64,000 nucleotides of DNA from Phyllostachys edulis (GCA_036346405.1 CM070568.1:6454221-6518220); one strand, 5' to 3'. Shown: positions 11,305 through 23,730, numbered from the stretch's first letter. The notes: a model not told the origin generated them from the sequence alone. A program made the numbers and translations.

Positions 11305-13190
11305 ATGAGTGGCAGACCTCCGGTGAAAGCCTCGCCGGCGCTACGCGCCACGGTGAGGAGCGAGGTTGGGCTCAAAAGAATGAGGGAACGATGCTGAACG
11401 CGATGCTATACCATGCGGCGAAGGGGCACGGCGTTTTGGTCATCGGCGATGAGCTTTGGCGGTGGTGAGGTTCGGTCAACGGCAAAGTAGATGCTCCGGT
11501 GATCCCCGAGCCAAGTGAGTCTGCGACACGAGCCATGCGGTGACGTTCTGGCCGGAGGTGTGGACGAAGGGGGCGGAACGGGCTTGACGGCAGTGCAATT
11601 GGAGTTTGAAGCAACCTTGCCGACGGCGAAGATCTTCAAATTCCAGCGAACTCGAGGGGGTAGGGGTTATGTGGGTGGAGGAACTGAGATAAGGAGGCTA
11701 CGGCGGTCCTGGGGCTCCTTTATATAGGGTGCGGGTGTGGTCGAGGCGGCGTGGAGAGCACGAAGGTCGTGCGGCGTTAATGGCAAAACCAACGGGATTT
11801 GGGGCCGGAGATGGAAGAGAGAGGGCCGTGATGGGTGCGGATTGACGCGGGGTGCTTAATGCGCGCGAAATCAAAGGAATTGATTCGTGTTTTGATGGCT
11901 TTTGGAAAGCTCCGAATCGGCGAAAATGGCAGATGCGAAAAGCTTGAACGGAAACAAAGAAGGAAAGTGGAGACGAAGGTGACGTGGCTTGAGCAGGCCC
12001 CACTTCGCAACGAAAGGAAAGAAATAGGAAAGTAACGGGTGGTGTCCGAACTGTTAGATTTAAATCAGACAGTCTACAATGGTTGAGACGTTTGGACCAC
12101 TCCGAACAGAAACTTTGATCGGGGTCGTCCAATCTTGATCGGACAATCCACATTGATTGTGACGTTCGGACCGTCCGAACATCTAATCTTGATCGGACCG
12201 TTAAATCTTGATCCAATGGTCGAAATGTATTGAAGTTAAAACGAGCAGGAGGAGTGGCTGAGTGGGCCGTTCGATTTAGATCAGACGGTCCACACCGATT
12301 TAAACGTTCGGACCATCCAAAGATGATATCAAGATCGGGCCGTTCAATTGAAATCGGACGGTCCTCCTCGTTGAAACGTTCGGACCGTCCGATCATCTAA
12401 TCTTGATCGGACCGTTAAATCTTGATCCAACAGTCGAAATGGATTGAAGTTAAAACGCGCGGGAGGAGCGGCTGAGCGGGCTGTTCGATTTAGATCGGAC
12501 GGTCCACACCGATTTGAACGTTCGGACCGTCCGAAGATGATATCAAGATCGGGCCGTTCAATTGAAATCGGACGGTCCTCCTCGTTGAAACGTTTGGACC
12601 GTTCCGAACGCTCCATCAAGATCGGACCGTTCATTTTCGATCCAACAGTTGGATGGTTTGGAGATGGAACACGCAGGCGAAGCGATTGAAGTGGGATGAC
12701 TGGGCCGTTTGATTTAGATCTAACGGCTGAGATCGGTTCTTGATTAAATCACGCACGTAGCGGTGAGCGGTGGGGTGATGGGTGGGTCTATTTGTCGAGA
12801 GAGAGGAGGTCTTGGCGCGCATGGGATTTGGGTTGGGTTGAGGAGGTTTAGGCCCAAAGACAGATTGAGTATTTAATTTGATTTAGCAATTAAAACAAAT
12901 CTGGTAAAACAAAATAGCTTTAGAAAATAGCAAAATAAATCCAACAAATTCTAGAAAAATTCACAGAAATTCCCAGAGACATTTTGGACTTAAATAAAAT
13001 ATTTCCAACTTATATTTGGTATTTAATTTTGCAGATAATTTATTTTGTCTTTGAAATAATTAGAGAAAAGCTTTTAAAATTCTAGAAAATTTTAGAAATT
13101 ACTTAAATTTTCCTTTTTAACTTTAAATCCAAAGAAAAGCCATAAAACTCAATAAATTTGCCATAAAACTCAATAAATTTTATGGTCGAG
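11305..13190 (-). mobile_element. Gypsy LTR fragment (minus strand) inside CACTA-1
   Basis: On the minus strand the order is that of the 44195 LTR: an AT-rich start (13190-12850; 'tttttctagaatttgt', 'attttctaaagc'), a GC-rich block with 'gaccgttg-atc-aga' motifs, a TATA box ('ccctatataaagg', about 11733), and a C-rich leader. Neither LTR terminus is visible: the leader stops after about 400 bp against CACTA subterminal sequence at 11305, and the start merges into the next LTR piece. It is a truncated LTR; proline-rich open frames here are compositional. Confidence 0.6.
12056..12640. repeat. Tandem repeat of about 206 bp in the LTR fragment
   Basis: The unit carries many short palindromes based on 'ggaccgtccgaa' and 'gatcggaccgtt'. 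12286-12491 is repeated from 12492 to 12640 with few changes, and a more diverged partial unit lies upstream from about 12100. Similar 'gatc-gacggtc' palindromes occur in the LTR fragment at 57600-57860. Confidence 0.7.
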
Positions 13191-14368
13191 ATTCATTCAC
13201 TATGATCCAGATCTCGGAGGTTCGAGGAGTGCTCTGCACCTTCATCAAGATGCAGATCGTTAACGCCGACGGAGAGTTTCACTCCGTCTGAACGGTTCTA
13301 TGACTTGCCTTCGGTGAAGAACTGGGAAGCTTCTGTTGATGAGGCCGGATCCAAGAACTCTTCTGTGAAACCGGGATCTAGACGTTCGAGGAGAACACAA
13401 ATAAGTAAAGCAACTCCAACAAGAAGATCAAAGAACTCACCAAATAAAAACCAAAGAAAGGTTACGGAAAGGGGTGGAAACAGGAGCAGGAATCGCTCAA
13501 GAAGAGGCTCAACCAAGGGAGGTCTAGCTCAAAGGAGGAGGTCCAAGGCATTGGCAGCAAACAGAGGCCAGGGGCTCTCTCTCGGGTCCTTTTATAGGCA
13601 TGGGAGGTCCTAAGAGAGGAGAACGCTGCATTAAATGCGCGTGGTAGGAGCAGGTAATGATGAGGAAACAGGAGCAAGTTAGGGAAGTGACCAAAGAGGA
13701 AAACAAGGTACTGCAGAAGCAACCGCATAAAATGCTGAAAGACTTTTGCTGCAGTAGCACACAACGGGAGGAAAAAGAGATTGAGTAGGTACTGACAAGC
13801 GACCAGTGAAAGCACGAGAGGTTGGCCCAACCCAGAGGGGAGGTCCAAAAGGGGTGGTCTTTGCAAAAAGACCAGTCGCGACCAACAGGGAGGTCTTGAC
13901 TCAAAAGGGAGGTCTTGACCATCGGGAGGTCTTGACCCGCGGAGGTGGTCTTCACAAAATGACCACGAGGTGGTCTTTGCAAAAAGACCGGAGGAGGGAG
14001 GTCTTTGCAAAGAGACCGAAGCAAGGAGGTCTTTGCAAAAAGACCATGAGAGGTCCTGAGGAGGAGGTCCGAAGGACAAGAGGTTAAAAGCGCGATGAAG
14101 CGAAATTTGTCCGATTTGAATCGGCGGTCCAACCTAGAGGAGGTCCAAACACGAGAGGAGGTGCGGACAAGCAGGAAGAAAAGCTGAAAGCCAAAGAGCA
14201 CTAACAACTCAAGGTCGACCAAAAGAGTTAAATTGGAGTTCGCCTTAATCAAGTTAAATCTCCAGAATTCCAAAATTCCAGGTTAAGCTTGAGCAAATAA
14301 CAAAACCTAATGGTTACTTTCGAGTTTTGAAATTTTTTCAAAAAGGCCCCGAAAATTGGGATGTTACA
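13191..14368 (-). mobile_element. Tekay-like gypsy LTR, 5' part (minus strand)
   Basis: The minus strand begins TGTAACATCCCAATTTTCGG at 14368, a typical LTR start. It contains GGTCAAGACCTCCC-type repeats (13800-14170), a TATA box ('cctataaaaggaccc', about 13598) and the 'caccgaaggcaagtca' block near 13310. The same features occur in the same order in the LTR at 58184-62281, so both belong to one family. The downstream part is missing and abuts the other LTR fragment at about 13190. Confidence 0.7.
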
Positions 14369-14394
14369 AAAATTTAGATAGGTACAAAGAACTA

Positions 14395-14540
14395 TCACAG
14401 ACGGTTTTATTCACTAACCGTCTGTGATATGTAAGCTATTCTATCACAGACGGTTAGTAAATAGAACCATCTGTGATATACTATATGTCACAGATAGTTT
14501 GTAAATAGAACCGTCTGTGATGAGGTTTTCTGTATTAGAA
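14395..14540. repeat. Fragment of another DNA transposon end, TCACAGACGGTT repeats
   Basis: Several copies of 'tcacagacggtt' in alternating orientation within 150 bp, ending 'gaggttttctgtatta'. This resembles the subterminal region and 3' end of a small CACTA or CACTA-derived MITE of a different family. Only one end is recognisable; the gypsy LTR at 14368 may have removed the other. Confidence 0.45.
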
Positions 14541-14654
14541 AGCTAGGAAAACCTAACAGTTTTTTATATAACTCTCAATAAAAACTATTTTGCTGACTAT
14601 TACAACCGTCAAGTTAATTGCTTTGATCCGACGTGAGAAAGATTCTTCGCAGGA

Positions 14655-15172
14655 AAAAAATTTGGAATCGCGCCACCTGAAAAAAATTCCCGCACCTTTT
14701 TCCTGTACAGCGCCCTCTCCTCTCCCAAAATCCCTAGCTCTCCACCATTTCCCCGCCACCTCCCCATTTTGCTGCCACCTCCACGCCCCCCACCGCATCT
14801 CCATTTCGCTGCCGCCTCCACGCCCCCCGCCGCCTCCCCATTTCGCCGCTGCCTCCACGCCATCTTCGCCCCCCCCGCCGCCTCTCCACCCCATTTGGCC
14901 ACCGCCTCCACGCCATCTTGAGACCCCCCGCCTCTCCACCCCATTTGGCCGCCTCCGCCCCGCCGCCTCCACGCCATCTTCGGGCCCCCCGCCACCTCTC
15001 CACCCCATTTGGCCACCGCCTCCAAGCTCCCCGCCGCCTTTCCACCCCATTTGGCCGCCGCCTCCCCATTTCGCCGTCGCCTCTACGCCATCTCCCCCGC
15101 CGCCTCCGCACCATCTCTGGTCGCCCCGCTCCACGCCATCTCCCCGGCCGCCTCCACAGGCCTTCAGGTGGG
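14655..15172 (+). repeat. GC-rich first exon/leader of CACTA-1 with minisatellite
   Basis: Diverged tandem copies of a 50-70 bp C-rich unit ('ccgcctccacgccatctt', 'cctctccaccccatttggcc'). It ends 'ccttcag|gtggggattc', a plausible splice donor, and the AT-rich intron-like DNA after 15180 supports a first, mostly non-coding exon. Long open frames on both strands here (proline/histidine-rich on plus, glycine/arginine-rich on minus) follow from composition and are not called as genes. Confidence 0.55.
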
Positions 15173-15313
15173 GATTCTTCTTCTCTTCTTGCTGTTGTTC
15201 TGTTTTAGTTTGTGATATGACATTTAATATATGGTGATCTAATTTTGTTTCTTTTGTTCACCACATATCTAATGTTCTCATATCTGATTTATTGCAATTT
15301 ACTTGAAATCCAG

Positions 15314-15705
15314 AGGGATACATCTGGTTTAACTACTGAGAATAGAGAGCTGAAACTCTAGTTGCAGTCCACAGAAGAGCAAGCTGAACTACGAGATGGT
15401 ATGCTCTGATCTTCCTTTGGAACTTCAGTCTTCCAGTAGTCATTGTTTGAATGCTCTGAAAGACTAAGTTTGTCTGCTACAAGGTGTCTAAATCTATTGA
15501 CAAATTGTTGGGCAGTTAGTAAAGCCAAATTGAACATTCATATTTTCCTAGTTTTGGAATCAACATACTAAAATATTTCCTTTCCACCAAATGCAGCTCT
15601 GAATGAAGCCCTGCGAGAAGAAGTTCAGTGACTTAAGATAGCTGCAGGGCAAGCTCCAAACATGCATATATCATAGTACCGCAACTTGCTACACCGGCAT
15701 ACTAC
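15314..15705 (+). pseudogene. Captured bZIP transcription-factor fragment (VIP1/RF2-like)
   Basis: Two exons of a plant group I bZIP leucine-zipper region with splice sites intact. Exon 15314-15398 (acceptor 'aaatccag') encodes RDTSGLTTENRELKL, a stop, then LQSTEEQAELRD. Exon 15597-15705 (acceptor 'aaatgcag') encodes ALNEALREEVQ, a stop, then LKIAAGQAPNM. The split codon across the 198-bp intron (GAT G|CT) restores D-A. In VIP1/RSG/RF2a-type proteins this segment is the zipper coiled coil after the basic region. The basic region is absent. Stops at 15359-15361 (TAG) and 15629-15631 (TGA) replace expected arginines; the TGA fits a C-to-T change of CGA. It lies upstream of the transposase gene in the same orientation, so it was probably carried in the element's transcript. 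Identity is from family memory, not a search. Confidence 0.85.
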
Positions 15706-16040
15706 TGCTTATTACTGAGTACGTTCTCTCTGTCGTCTCTGTCCTCTGCTATTCATTCAGAAATTCAAGAGTATAGTTATTATACGTTATATCTATGCTT
15801 TTGTTTTGTAAAAGATGTTGAGTTGTTGTATTATGACATTTTAAGGCACAGATGCACAATTTCGTCAAGAACTCATAAGAGTCTCCGCATGCACGTATAA
15901 CGTCGTAGGAGTTATATCATAAAGCACGTTATGTGTTGATTGCTAAATTAATAATTATGTGCAGATTCTCTAATTTGGGTATACCATCATATGATATTCA
16001 TAACTAACATATTCAAGTTGTTAAACACAGAACTATTTAA
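15706..16040. other. Intron-like spacer before TnpD
   Basis: AT-rich DNA with no open exon between the bZIP fragment and the transposase. Most likely an intron or 5' leader of the element transcript. Confidence 0.4.
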
Positions 16041-19000
16041 TGGCATACCATGAATGGATGTATATTGGCTGGTAGCGTGGTAGAGCTCCCTCTAATGAAT
16101 GGATTGATCACACCACAAAATTCTTGGATTGTGCATTCTCTGATCCAAGTTTAGTCGAAGGTGACACCATTAAGTGTCCGTGTGCAATGTGTCGGAACTA
16201 TTTTAGGCACAACAGGTACACTATCGAGTAGCACTTGAGTAAATATGGGTTTAGGGCGAATTATCAAACACAGACAACACATGGTGAGAGCCTTGTCGTT
16301 ACGCATGATGAATTCAATGAATCTGATAAGATGGATAATATGTTGGGTGACCTAGCCGGTGACCATCCACCAGCAATTGATGAGGAGCCAAATGCCTCTG
16401 CCTAGGCTTTTTATAGGATGGTCGCTAGTGCTGATGAACTAGTCCATGAGAACACAACACATTCTTGTCTATCCGCTGTTGCTCACTTGCTAGCTATGAA
16501 GTCACAGTACAATATGTCAATTGCACACTATGATGATGTATTACAAATAATTCATGAACTTTTGCCCCTAGAGTCTAAGTTGCCTGAAGACTTCTACCGT
16601 TCAAAGAAGCTATTAGAGGGCCTCGGTATGCCATATGTGAAAATTGATGTATGCTATAATAATTGCATGCTTTATTGGAAAGATAATGAGCATGAAGACA
16701 AGTGTAACTTTTGTAATACCTCTCGATACGAGGTAGGCAAGAATAAAGTCCCACGTAAAGTATTGCGGTATCTCCCCATTACAAATAGACTACAAAGGTT
16801 GTATGCACACGAGGAGACAACAAAGCTAATGCGATCGCATAGTTGCTCCACATCTGGTAAGATGGCGCATCAATGTGATGGGGAAGCTTGGCAACAATTT
16901 GTGAGGACTTCCGAGGCATAGCGATCCTACAAATGTGCGACTTGCTATAGCAACAGATGGCTTCACACCACTTAGTTTGGGTCTTGCTCCTTACTCATGT
17001 TGGCGGTGTTTGTGGCTCCATTAAATCTTCCCCAAGCAAGCTCTTGAGGCCAGAATACATATTCCTTGCCCTTGTTATCCCTGGTCCTCAGCATCCAAGA
17101 AAGCAATTAAATATTCTAATGCAACCTTTAGTTGACGAACTTATCAAGTTGTGGGATAGGGTAGAAACATGGGATGCTTCACTCAAGCAAAACTTTACAA
17201 TGCAGGCAGCATATCTATGGTCAGTCCATGATTTTCCTGCATATGGTATGTTTGCCGGTTGGAGCACACATAGTTCATTTGCATGTCCAGAATGCTTGTG
17301 TGAAAGCAAAGCATTTCAACTTCGTAATGGTCGCAAGGCTTGTTGGTTTGATTGTCACAGACGCTTTCTACCTAGGGGCCATGAATTCAGAACCTAAGCT
17401 TATGCATTTCGAAAGAACACAACAGTGCTTGAGGAGGCACCAAGGTATTTAATGGGAGAGGAAGTCGAAGCCTAAATAGGCAAATTTGTAGCTGATACAA
17501 AAAACTTTGGCAAATTGCACAATTGGACACACAAAAGCTGCTTTTGGCAACTTCCATACTATAATAAATTGAAGCTCTGACACAACATTGATGTGATGCA
17601 CAATGAAAAAAATGTAGTTAAAGCTATATGGAACACATGCTTCGATATACCTGAGAAGACAAAAGATAATGTTAAGGCAAGACAAGATTTAGCAGAGATT
17701 TGTCACCGTCCTTCACTGCATTTGGAGATGAAGGACAATGGGAAGTGTCACAAGCCTAGGGCTTCGTTTTGCATCAACAAGAATGACAAGACCACTATCC
17801 TTAAGTGGTTTCAAGACTTGAAGTTCCCCGATGGATATGCAGCCAATATTAGGCGAGGTGTTAACATGATGCAAAGGATGATTTTTGGCCTCAAAAGCCA
17901 TGACTTCCATATATTCATGGGCAGCTTGCTCCCGATTGCATTTAGTGGGTTCCTTAGGAGAATATATGGCTATGCTTGGATGAGCTTAGTTTTTTTTTCT
18001 ATAGGCAGTTGTGTGCTAAAGAGATAAGCAAGGATGTCATAGTCTCACTAGAACAGAATGTTGCAGTGCTTATATGCAAATTAGAGAAGATATTTCCTCC
18101 CGGTTTTTTTAATGCTATGCAACATCTAATCATACATCTTCCTTATGAGGCTCGACTAGGTGGCCCTGTTAGGGCCCATTGGATGTATCCATATGAGAGG
18201 TAAACATAAGTACTTCGCTATTTTTTCTTTCTAGCCTAACCATACATCTAATTAATTGTTTGATCTTTGTAGGTACATACAAAAACTTAGGAAGAAAGTG
18301 CGGAATAAGGCTCGAGTTGAGGGTTCCATTGTTGAGGCTTACCTAGTTGAGGAGGCTACAAATTTTCTATCACTATATTTTAACCCGAAAGTTCGGTCAA
18401 TTAGAAACAAGGCACCTCGGTACGATGATGGTGCCTCTACATTTCAAAGTTCATGCGATCTTGACATATTCCAATACCCAGGTCGATGCATTAGTCCTCG
18501 AGGTTGTCATGATCTCACAATAGAAGAGTACAAGGTTTCCTTCTTGTACATACTGAGGAACTTATCGGAGATGGATGGTTTCTTTGAGTATGTGTTTAAG
18601 CTATGAAACCTAAGTCACTTTTCTATAATTATATTTGCATCATTCTAACTAATCTTGTTAATGTAGTAAATTTTATAAAGAACAATGGAGGAGCAGAATG
18701 AAACCAACTGAAAAGCAACTTCAGGTTTTGAGGTTAAATGGTTGGAAATCAGGCCGTCCTATGCATCATGGACCCAATTTTTTCGATTGGTTCACAACTC
18801 AAGTAATTATCTTAAACGCTGCAACTTGAAAAACCTAAAAATCATCTTTGTAGTAATCTGAAACTAATGCAAGTAATTGCCTACTTGCAGTGCATGAAGT
18901 CATCTACCATTCCTAATGCCTTACGCCAAATGTCTTATGGTTTTCGCAGTAGAGTTACCACTTATGGATGTTATGATGTGAATGCATATAGATTCCATTC

Positions 19001-19685
19001 ATCAAAGTATGAGAGTGAGAAATCTGGATTGACTACAACCAATAGTGGTGTGTGTGTGTCTAGTTCTGACGACAACAACAATGTGCTAAAGTACTATGGT
19101 GTTATTGAAGACATTTTAAAGATTACTTGGGAAGGCAGCATGCAGCTTGGGCTGGTTTTATTTGATTATCGTTGGTTTGACCCAACACCTAATGGAGTTA
19201 AGCGTACTGAAAATTTGGGCTTGGTAGAGGTCAAGCTCACATCTAGGCTTTCAAATTTTGATCCATTTGTCATGGCAAGTCAGGTTACACAGGTCTATTA
19301 CCTGCCATACCCGTGTAAGACCAGGCTTGATCTATTGGAATGATCGGTTGTATATCATGTAGCTCCACAAGGATATATTCCTCTGAATAACAGCAATGGT
19401 GATTTGACCCCTCCTGAAGGACCAACTCAACAAATGGAGTTCTACCACGAGGATGGTTTGCATGGCACCTTTGTCATTGACTTAGGGATGACTTCGAAAT
19501 TACTCCTCCATTGATCTTAGATGAGATAACAAATCCAAAAGATTTAGAATTTTTAGAACAACAGAATATTAATCCTCAAGAAGATGAGCAAGAAATTGAT
19601 GAAGATGAAGATGATGATGATGATGAACATGAGGATCTAGATGATGAGCTTCAGCCTCCAACTTATGATCGAAATGATTTCTGAC
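16041..19685 (+). pseudogene. TnpD-type CACTA transposase (TNP2), multi-exon, decayed
   Basis: The catalytic transposase of En/Spm elements. In order: a Transpos_assoc domain (16041-16260; EWMYIGW, then CPCAMCRNYF with its cysteines); the TNP2 core (16560-17400; SKLPEDFYRSKKLLEGLGM, DKCNFCN, LPITNRLQRLY, LVIPGPQHPRKQLNILMQPL, FPAYGMFAGWSTHSSFACP); a conserved VMHNEKNV block (17590); a DUF4218-like part (17990-18600; VRAHWMYPYER, intron, then YIQKLRKKVRNKARVEGSI); a short exon (18667-18800); and a DUF4216-like part (19090-19320; VLFDYRWFDPTPNG). The tail is acidic (19570-19680). Stops interrupt it at several points, including 16073, 16231 and 16403, a frameshift lies between about 16905 and 17040, and another near 17970. 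It cannot make an intact enzyme. Confidence 0.9.
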
Positions 19686-19881
19686 TTTTATATTGTTGTC
19701 CCTGAAGTGTTCCTTTATAATACATTGTGTAATTTGTACCTGTGTTTCATGCTATGACAATTTTTTGATGTTCCATGTTGTTCTAATAACTGATCCTTTA
19801 ATTACACTCGTTTTCATGCTATGTAGGTCTAAAATGTTCTATGTTGTTCCATTGACTTGGCACTAATGTCATATTGTAACT

Positions 19882-21470
19882 ATGCAGGATATGAATCATA
19901 TTCCACGTGAGCGGCGTGGATGTCTGACATGGAGAAATGCCTCCCAAAGGAGCAGTATCGTTGGTACCAACAGCAATGTGAATGCCTCACAAAGGATTAC
20001 TACTAGTGGCACTACCTGCAATGTCAATGGCTCTCAAAGGAGCAGTGATCATTCCACTGGTGAAGACAATGGAGCTGCTACAAAAAGGGGAAGGAAGAAG
20101 AAGTCGCGAACTCAATTGAAGATGCCTTCACGTGCTGGGAAGATTGCCTTGAAACCTAATAGTGACAAGTAAGTATAGACATGTGCACTTGAGCATAAAG
20201 ATTAGATTAACATGGCCAGCAATACATACAAACATTCTCATGCTTAATTCATGTACTGTAGGCAATTCAAGTATGTCAATTACATGCCCCAAAAGGACTT
20301 ACACATATCAAGCACAACTTGGAGTTATTCTTAGACATGAGTACCCAGGTGTTGTAGAGGACAAGGATGAGCAGGGTAGAACCTTTAATGCTCGCCCTGC
20401 GTTGACATGGGATGATTACTTTGTCAATGAAGGCGATGCTGGAATGACTGCTACAAATCGAGTGAAAAATGAGTTTTGGGTAAGTAAATTTTGGTAAATC
20501 CATTATACTTCTGTAATTCAGATAAGTTAAGGCTGCTATTCAAATCTAGATAAAGATTTAAACCCGTTGCATTTATTTTGTCCCTATATGTAGCATTTAT
20601 TCAAAGTCAGCGAAGACAACAAGGCAGAAGCAGATCGAGTGCTTGAAAATTATGCTTCAGACCGTGTGAAGCAAATGATGTATAATGCTCGTGTTGATGC
20701 TATCAAGGAGTGCTACAAAAAACAAGGAGAGGAGATTGATGACACGTTGGCACGTCCAAGGGAATTAGAGTATGAGCAATACTTGATTGGTAGGATTTGG
20801 TGGTGCAATGAGCAAGTATGGCCACATCTTTGTCGTAACTGGTGCAGTGACTGGTTCTTGACAAAACGAAAGAGAGGTCAGGAGGCACGCTTGAAATTTG
20901 AAGATGTTGCTCCAAACCGATCAGGATCACGATCATACTCAAAAACTCAACAATACTTGGTATATTATACTCGTAACTGGTGCACTTTGCTTACCTTCAA
21001 TTCACATATACTATGTCTTCCTCACATATTTGACTGGGTTAATTGTGTTCTTCACCGTGTTGTAGGAACACAAGTTTGGACCAGAGAATGCTACATGCCT
21101 GAAGACATAAGCCGTAATGAAGTTTGGCATGAAAAATGTGGACAGTACTAGCAGCAGTGGTCCAATTTGCAGCCAAAAAGTACAGAAACACGTTGTAAGT
21201 TCTACCATGTTTGTATTCAACTCAAGTGAACTCAACTTCTACAAAAGTAAATCATATGAAATGTTGCTTTTGTTCTAGGATGATTACTCTGCAGCTACCA
21301 GTGCTCAACATCCAGATGGAGCAATACTTTACAACACCAATGGTGGCTTGCCCCATGGCCATGTGCCAATAGGGAATGGTGCTGTCAAGAAGGCTGAAGT
21401 TCTACTAGCGACTAAATCAAGAAATATCGAGCCATCAATTCCACCCCATATCGTAATGTGCTCGACATAA
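19882..21470 (+). pseudogene. TnpA-type CACTA protein (Plant transposase Ptta/En/Spm, Transposase_24)
   Basis: The DNA-binding accessory protein of CACTA elements, at least five exons downstream of TnpD in the same orientation. Exon 1 (19882-20170) encodes a Ser/Thr/Asn-rich N-terminus and a basic KRGRKKKSRTQ stretch. Exon 2 (about 20262-20477) has QAQLGVILRHEYPGVV and LTWDDYF. Exon 3 (about 20594-20957) carries the family core: VLENYASDRVKQMMYNARVD, then WWCNEQVWPHLCRNWCSDWF and KRKRGQEARLKF. Exons 4 and 5 (21067-21190 and 21280-21470) continue with FGPENATCLKT-like and GAILYNTNGGLPHGHVPIGN-like segments. Exon 3 is open; stops and spelling errors accumulate towards the 3' end. The expected site of action is the TGACGG subterminal arrays. 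Confidence 0.82.
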
Positions 21471-22525
21471 TCAAGAACTACTCAGGACACAAGAAGTTCA
21501 CCACCAAATGATTGTGGTAACATTGTTAATACCTCATATCGCAAATGCTTTCAAGTATATTCTTTCGTCTTCATATATAACCATAACCATATCTGTTGAA
21601 TACATTGAGTTGTGAGAAGAAATTATACAATTTAGTCTAAAATGTAAAATCTTAACTAGCCGTCTATCTATCATTTCTGAGGTTTTTCTTCTGCATCTCT
21701 CTAGTATAAAAATATCAACAATCATCAACCGATACTTTTAATCAGCGCCATCTCAAAAAGCGTACAGAGCAAATAGGGCCATTAAAACCATAGAATGGTA
21801 ACATATCAAGGATTATCTGCGTGACTTGTGTCCTATATGAAGCTCGTGAGCCTGACACACCGACCCTCTGAGTTGAGGTGTTGTTAGTTAACTTATTAAT
21901 ATAAAATTGGTTTTAAATGACATACATTCACAAAGCATAAATAGGGAAATGAGGCTAAGAGTACTATATATTGGTGCTTAAGCTGATCAACTACCAAAAC
22001 TGTACAAAAGAACTTATCCAATAATTGTAAAAAAACAATGGTATGTAACTGGGCATAAATAGATAGAAAAGTCTATGATGGAAATCAATACAAACTTACT
22101 AATCAATAATTATATTTTGTATGGGCCTCTAAATGAAGTTGTTTACATGTAATTTTCTTTCTAGTCTTTGTTGACATGTCATTTTGATTATGTCCCCACC
22201 AACTTTATAAAACATGTTATGCCTACTTCTCAATGCCACTAAGACTTCTTAATGTCGTCAAGTTTATAGGTCTGATCTTGATCAGCACCTTAACTCTACA
22301 AATCTAGGAATGCGTCTAGCTAACACATTCTAAAAAATGGTACCATGCATGCTAAATCATAATAGGGGATCAAGATGAGTTTAAGGATATTTCTGTAACA
22401 CTATTTTCTTCTATTTGGTTCTAAAACTAAGGTGAATATACCATTCTTCTAGCCAAGTCATACTCCAATACTATAAGATTATAAAACAAGTTGCAAACTA
22501 AGATAAAATGGAAAAAGGTACTTAC
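21471..22525. other. Non-coding stretch within CACTA-1
   Basis: AT-rich DNA of about 1 kb with no recognised domain, repeat or structural RNA. Short open frames on the minus strand (for example 21534-21728) have no family resemblance I can name. It may be intronic to the element transcript or to the captured antisense fragment. Confidence 0.4.
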
Positions 22526-23730
22526 AGAGCAAGCATAGCACCGGTAAAATGGAACTGCATAGCATATTTTGTGGTTTCTACAAAGGACAGAGGTTTTACA
22601 AGTGAAATAGAAAGGTAGCTCTCAGAAATTGTTGTCAATGAATTAAGCATCTTGCAGGTTCCTTCAGGTAAAGAACCAAGCTTCCTAAAAGAGATACAAA
22701 GTACCAAGTGCCAACTATTGCTTCAGAATGAGTGAAATATTTGCTAAATAAACTATCAACAACCAATTTAGAGAAAGCAGATCTTGGTGATAAAGGAGGT
22801 ACCTTTCCAAGATTAGGACTATATGTCTGTTGAAAATTGATGATGCATGAATATATATATTAGTTTTACCATTTGCTGAGAGCTGCCTGGGCAGTGCATT
22901 TTGACAAGCAGTAGCATTACTTTAAGTTCTTGAGCATACAATCGGAGCAATCCTTTTGATTGAACTGTAGGCCATGATTTTGTAGCCATATATTGCTACC
23001 TAGCATAACAGCTTGGAGCTCATTTTTCACATATGGTGACCAATCAATTATTACAGATGTTGAACCATCTGCATATTTTAGCTATTGCCAAAATGTTACT
23101 ATTATCTCTGATCGATCTGTCCCTACTTCCGACCGCAAAGTTTTGTCCAATTATCTTTTGTTAATAACTTGCTATAGCTGTACTCACTGATAAGCCATAT
23201 GACAGATAATTAATTAGCACGTTTGATAATTAATTAGCACGTTTCATGTCTGCTCTAACTGGATATTACAGCAGACTACAAAAATTAGGACAGTTCTAGT
23301 GACTGACCGAATCATTTCTCGGAAGTGTAATTATTCAGTACGATACTTACGACATGTGCACTTTTTTTTTGTACCTCTTCTATTCTCCTCGTGATCTATT
23401 GTTAGAAGCTATTCATTGAGCATCAATCGAGTCTTCAGTGAGTGATGAATGACAAAAAAAACATAGGGCATGGAATTTTATTTTTTTTACGAAAAGAACG
23501 CGGATGGGTTGTCATAAGGAAACATTTATTTAGTTTTTTTATAGGTACAATTGCTGAATCGTGTGAACACATATTGAACTGTCAATTTTGAATATTTTGA
23601 TTTTGTCAGATTTATTATTGTGACAAATAATTTCCATGAGCATTTCTAACCTTGTAAAGTTTTCAAATGTAAATGCTTTTCCAGAAGATGGGTGAAGAAC
23701 CACCACCAGAGATGCTACGCCATGAAACAT
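22526..23730 (-). pseudogene. Unidentified captured multi-exon gene fragment, antisense
   Basis: Several minus-strand segments look like genuine plant exons with consensus splice signals and open frames. 23730-23651: acceptor 'gattgtacag', MFHGVASLVVVLHPSSGKAF..., donor 'acaag|gttag'. 23068 to about 22935: acceptor 'aaaatatgcag', GSTSVIIDWSPYVKNELQAV..., donor 'ttaaa|gtaatg'. 22684-22526: acceptor 'tctcttttag', KLGSLPEGTCKMLNSLTTIS..., donor 'gctct|gtaagt'. A possible 24-nt exon ('acatatagtcctaatcttgg...') lies near 22825. The arrangement, opposite to the transposase genes and without stops in the exons, suggests host gene exons and introns captured together. I do not recognise the protein and give no function. 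Confidence 0.5.
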
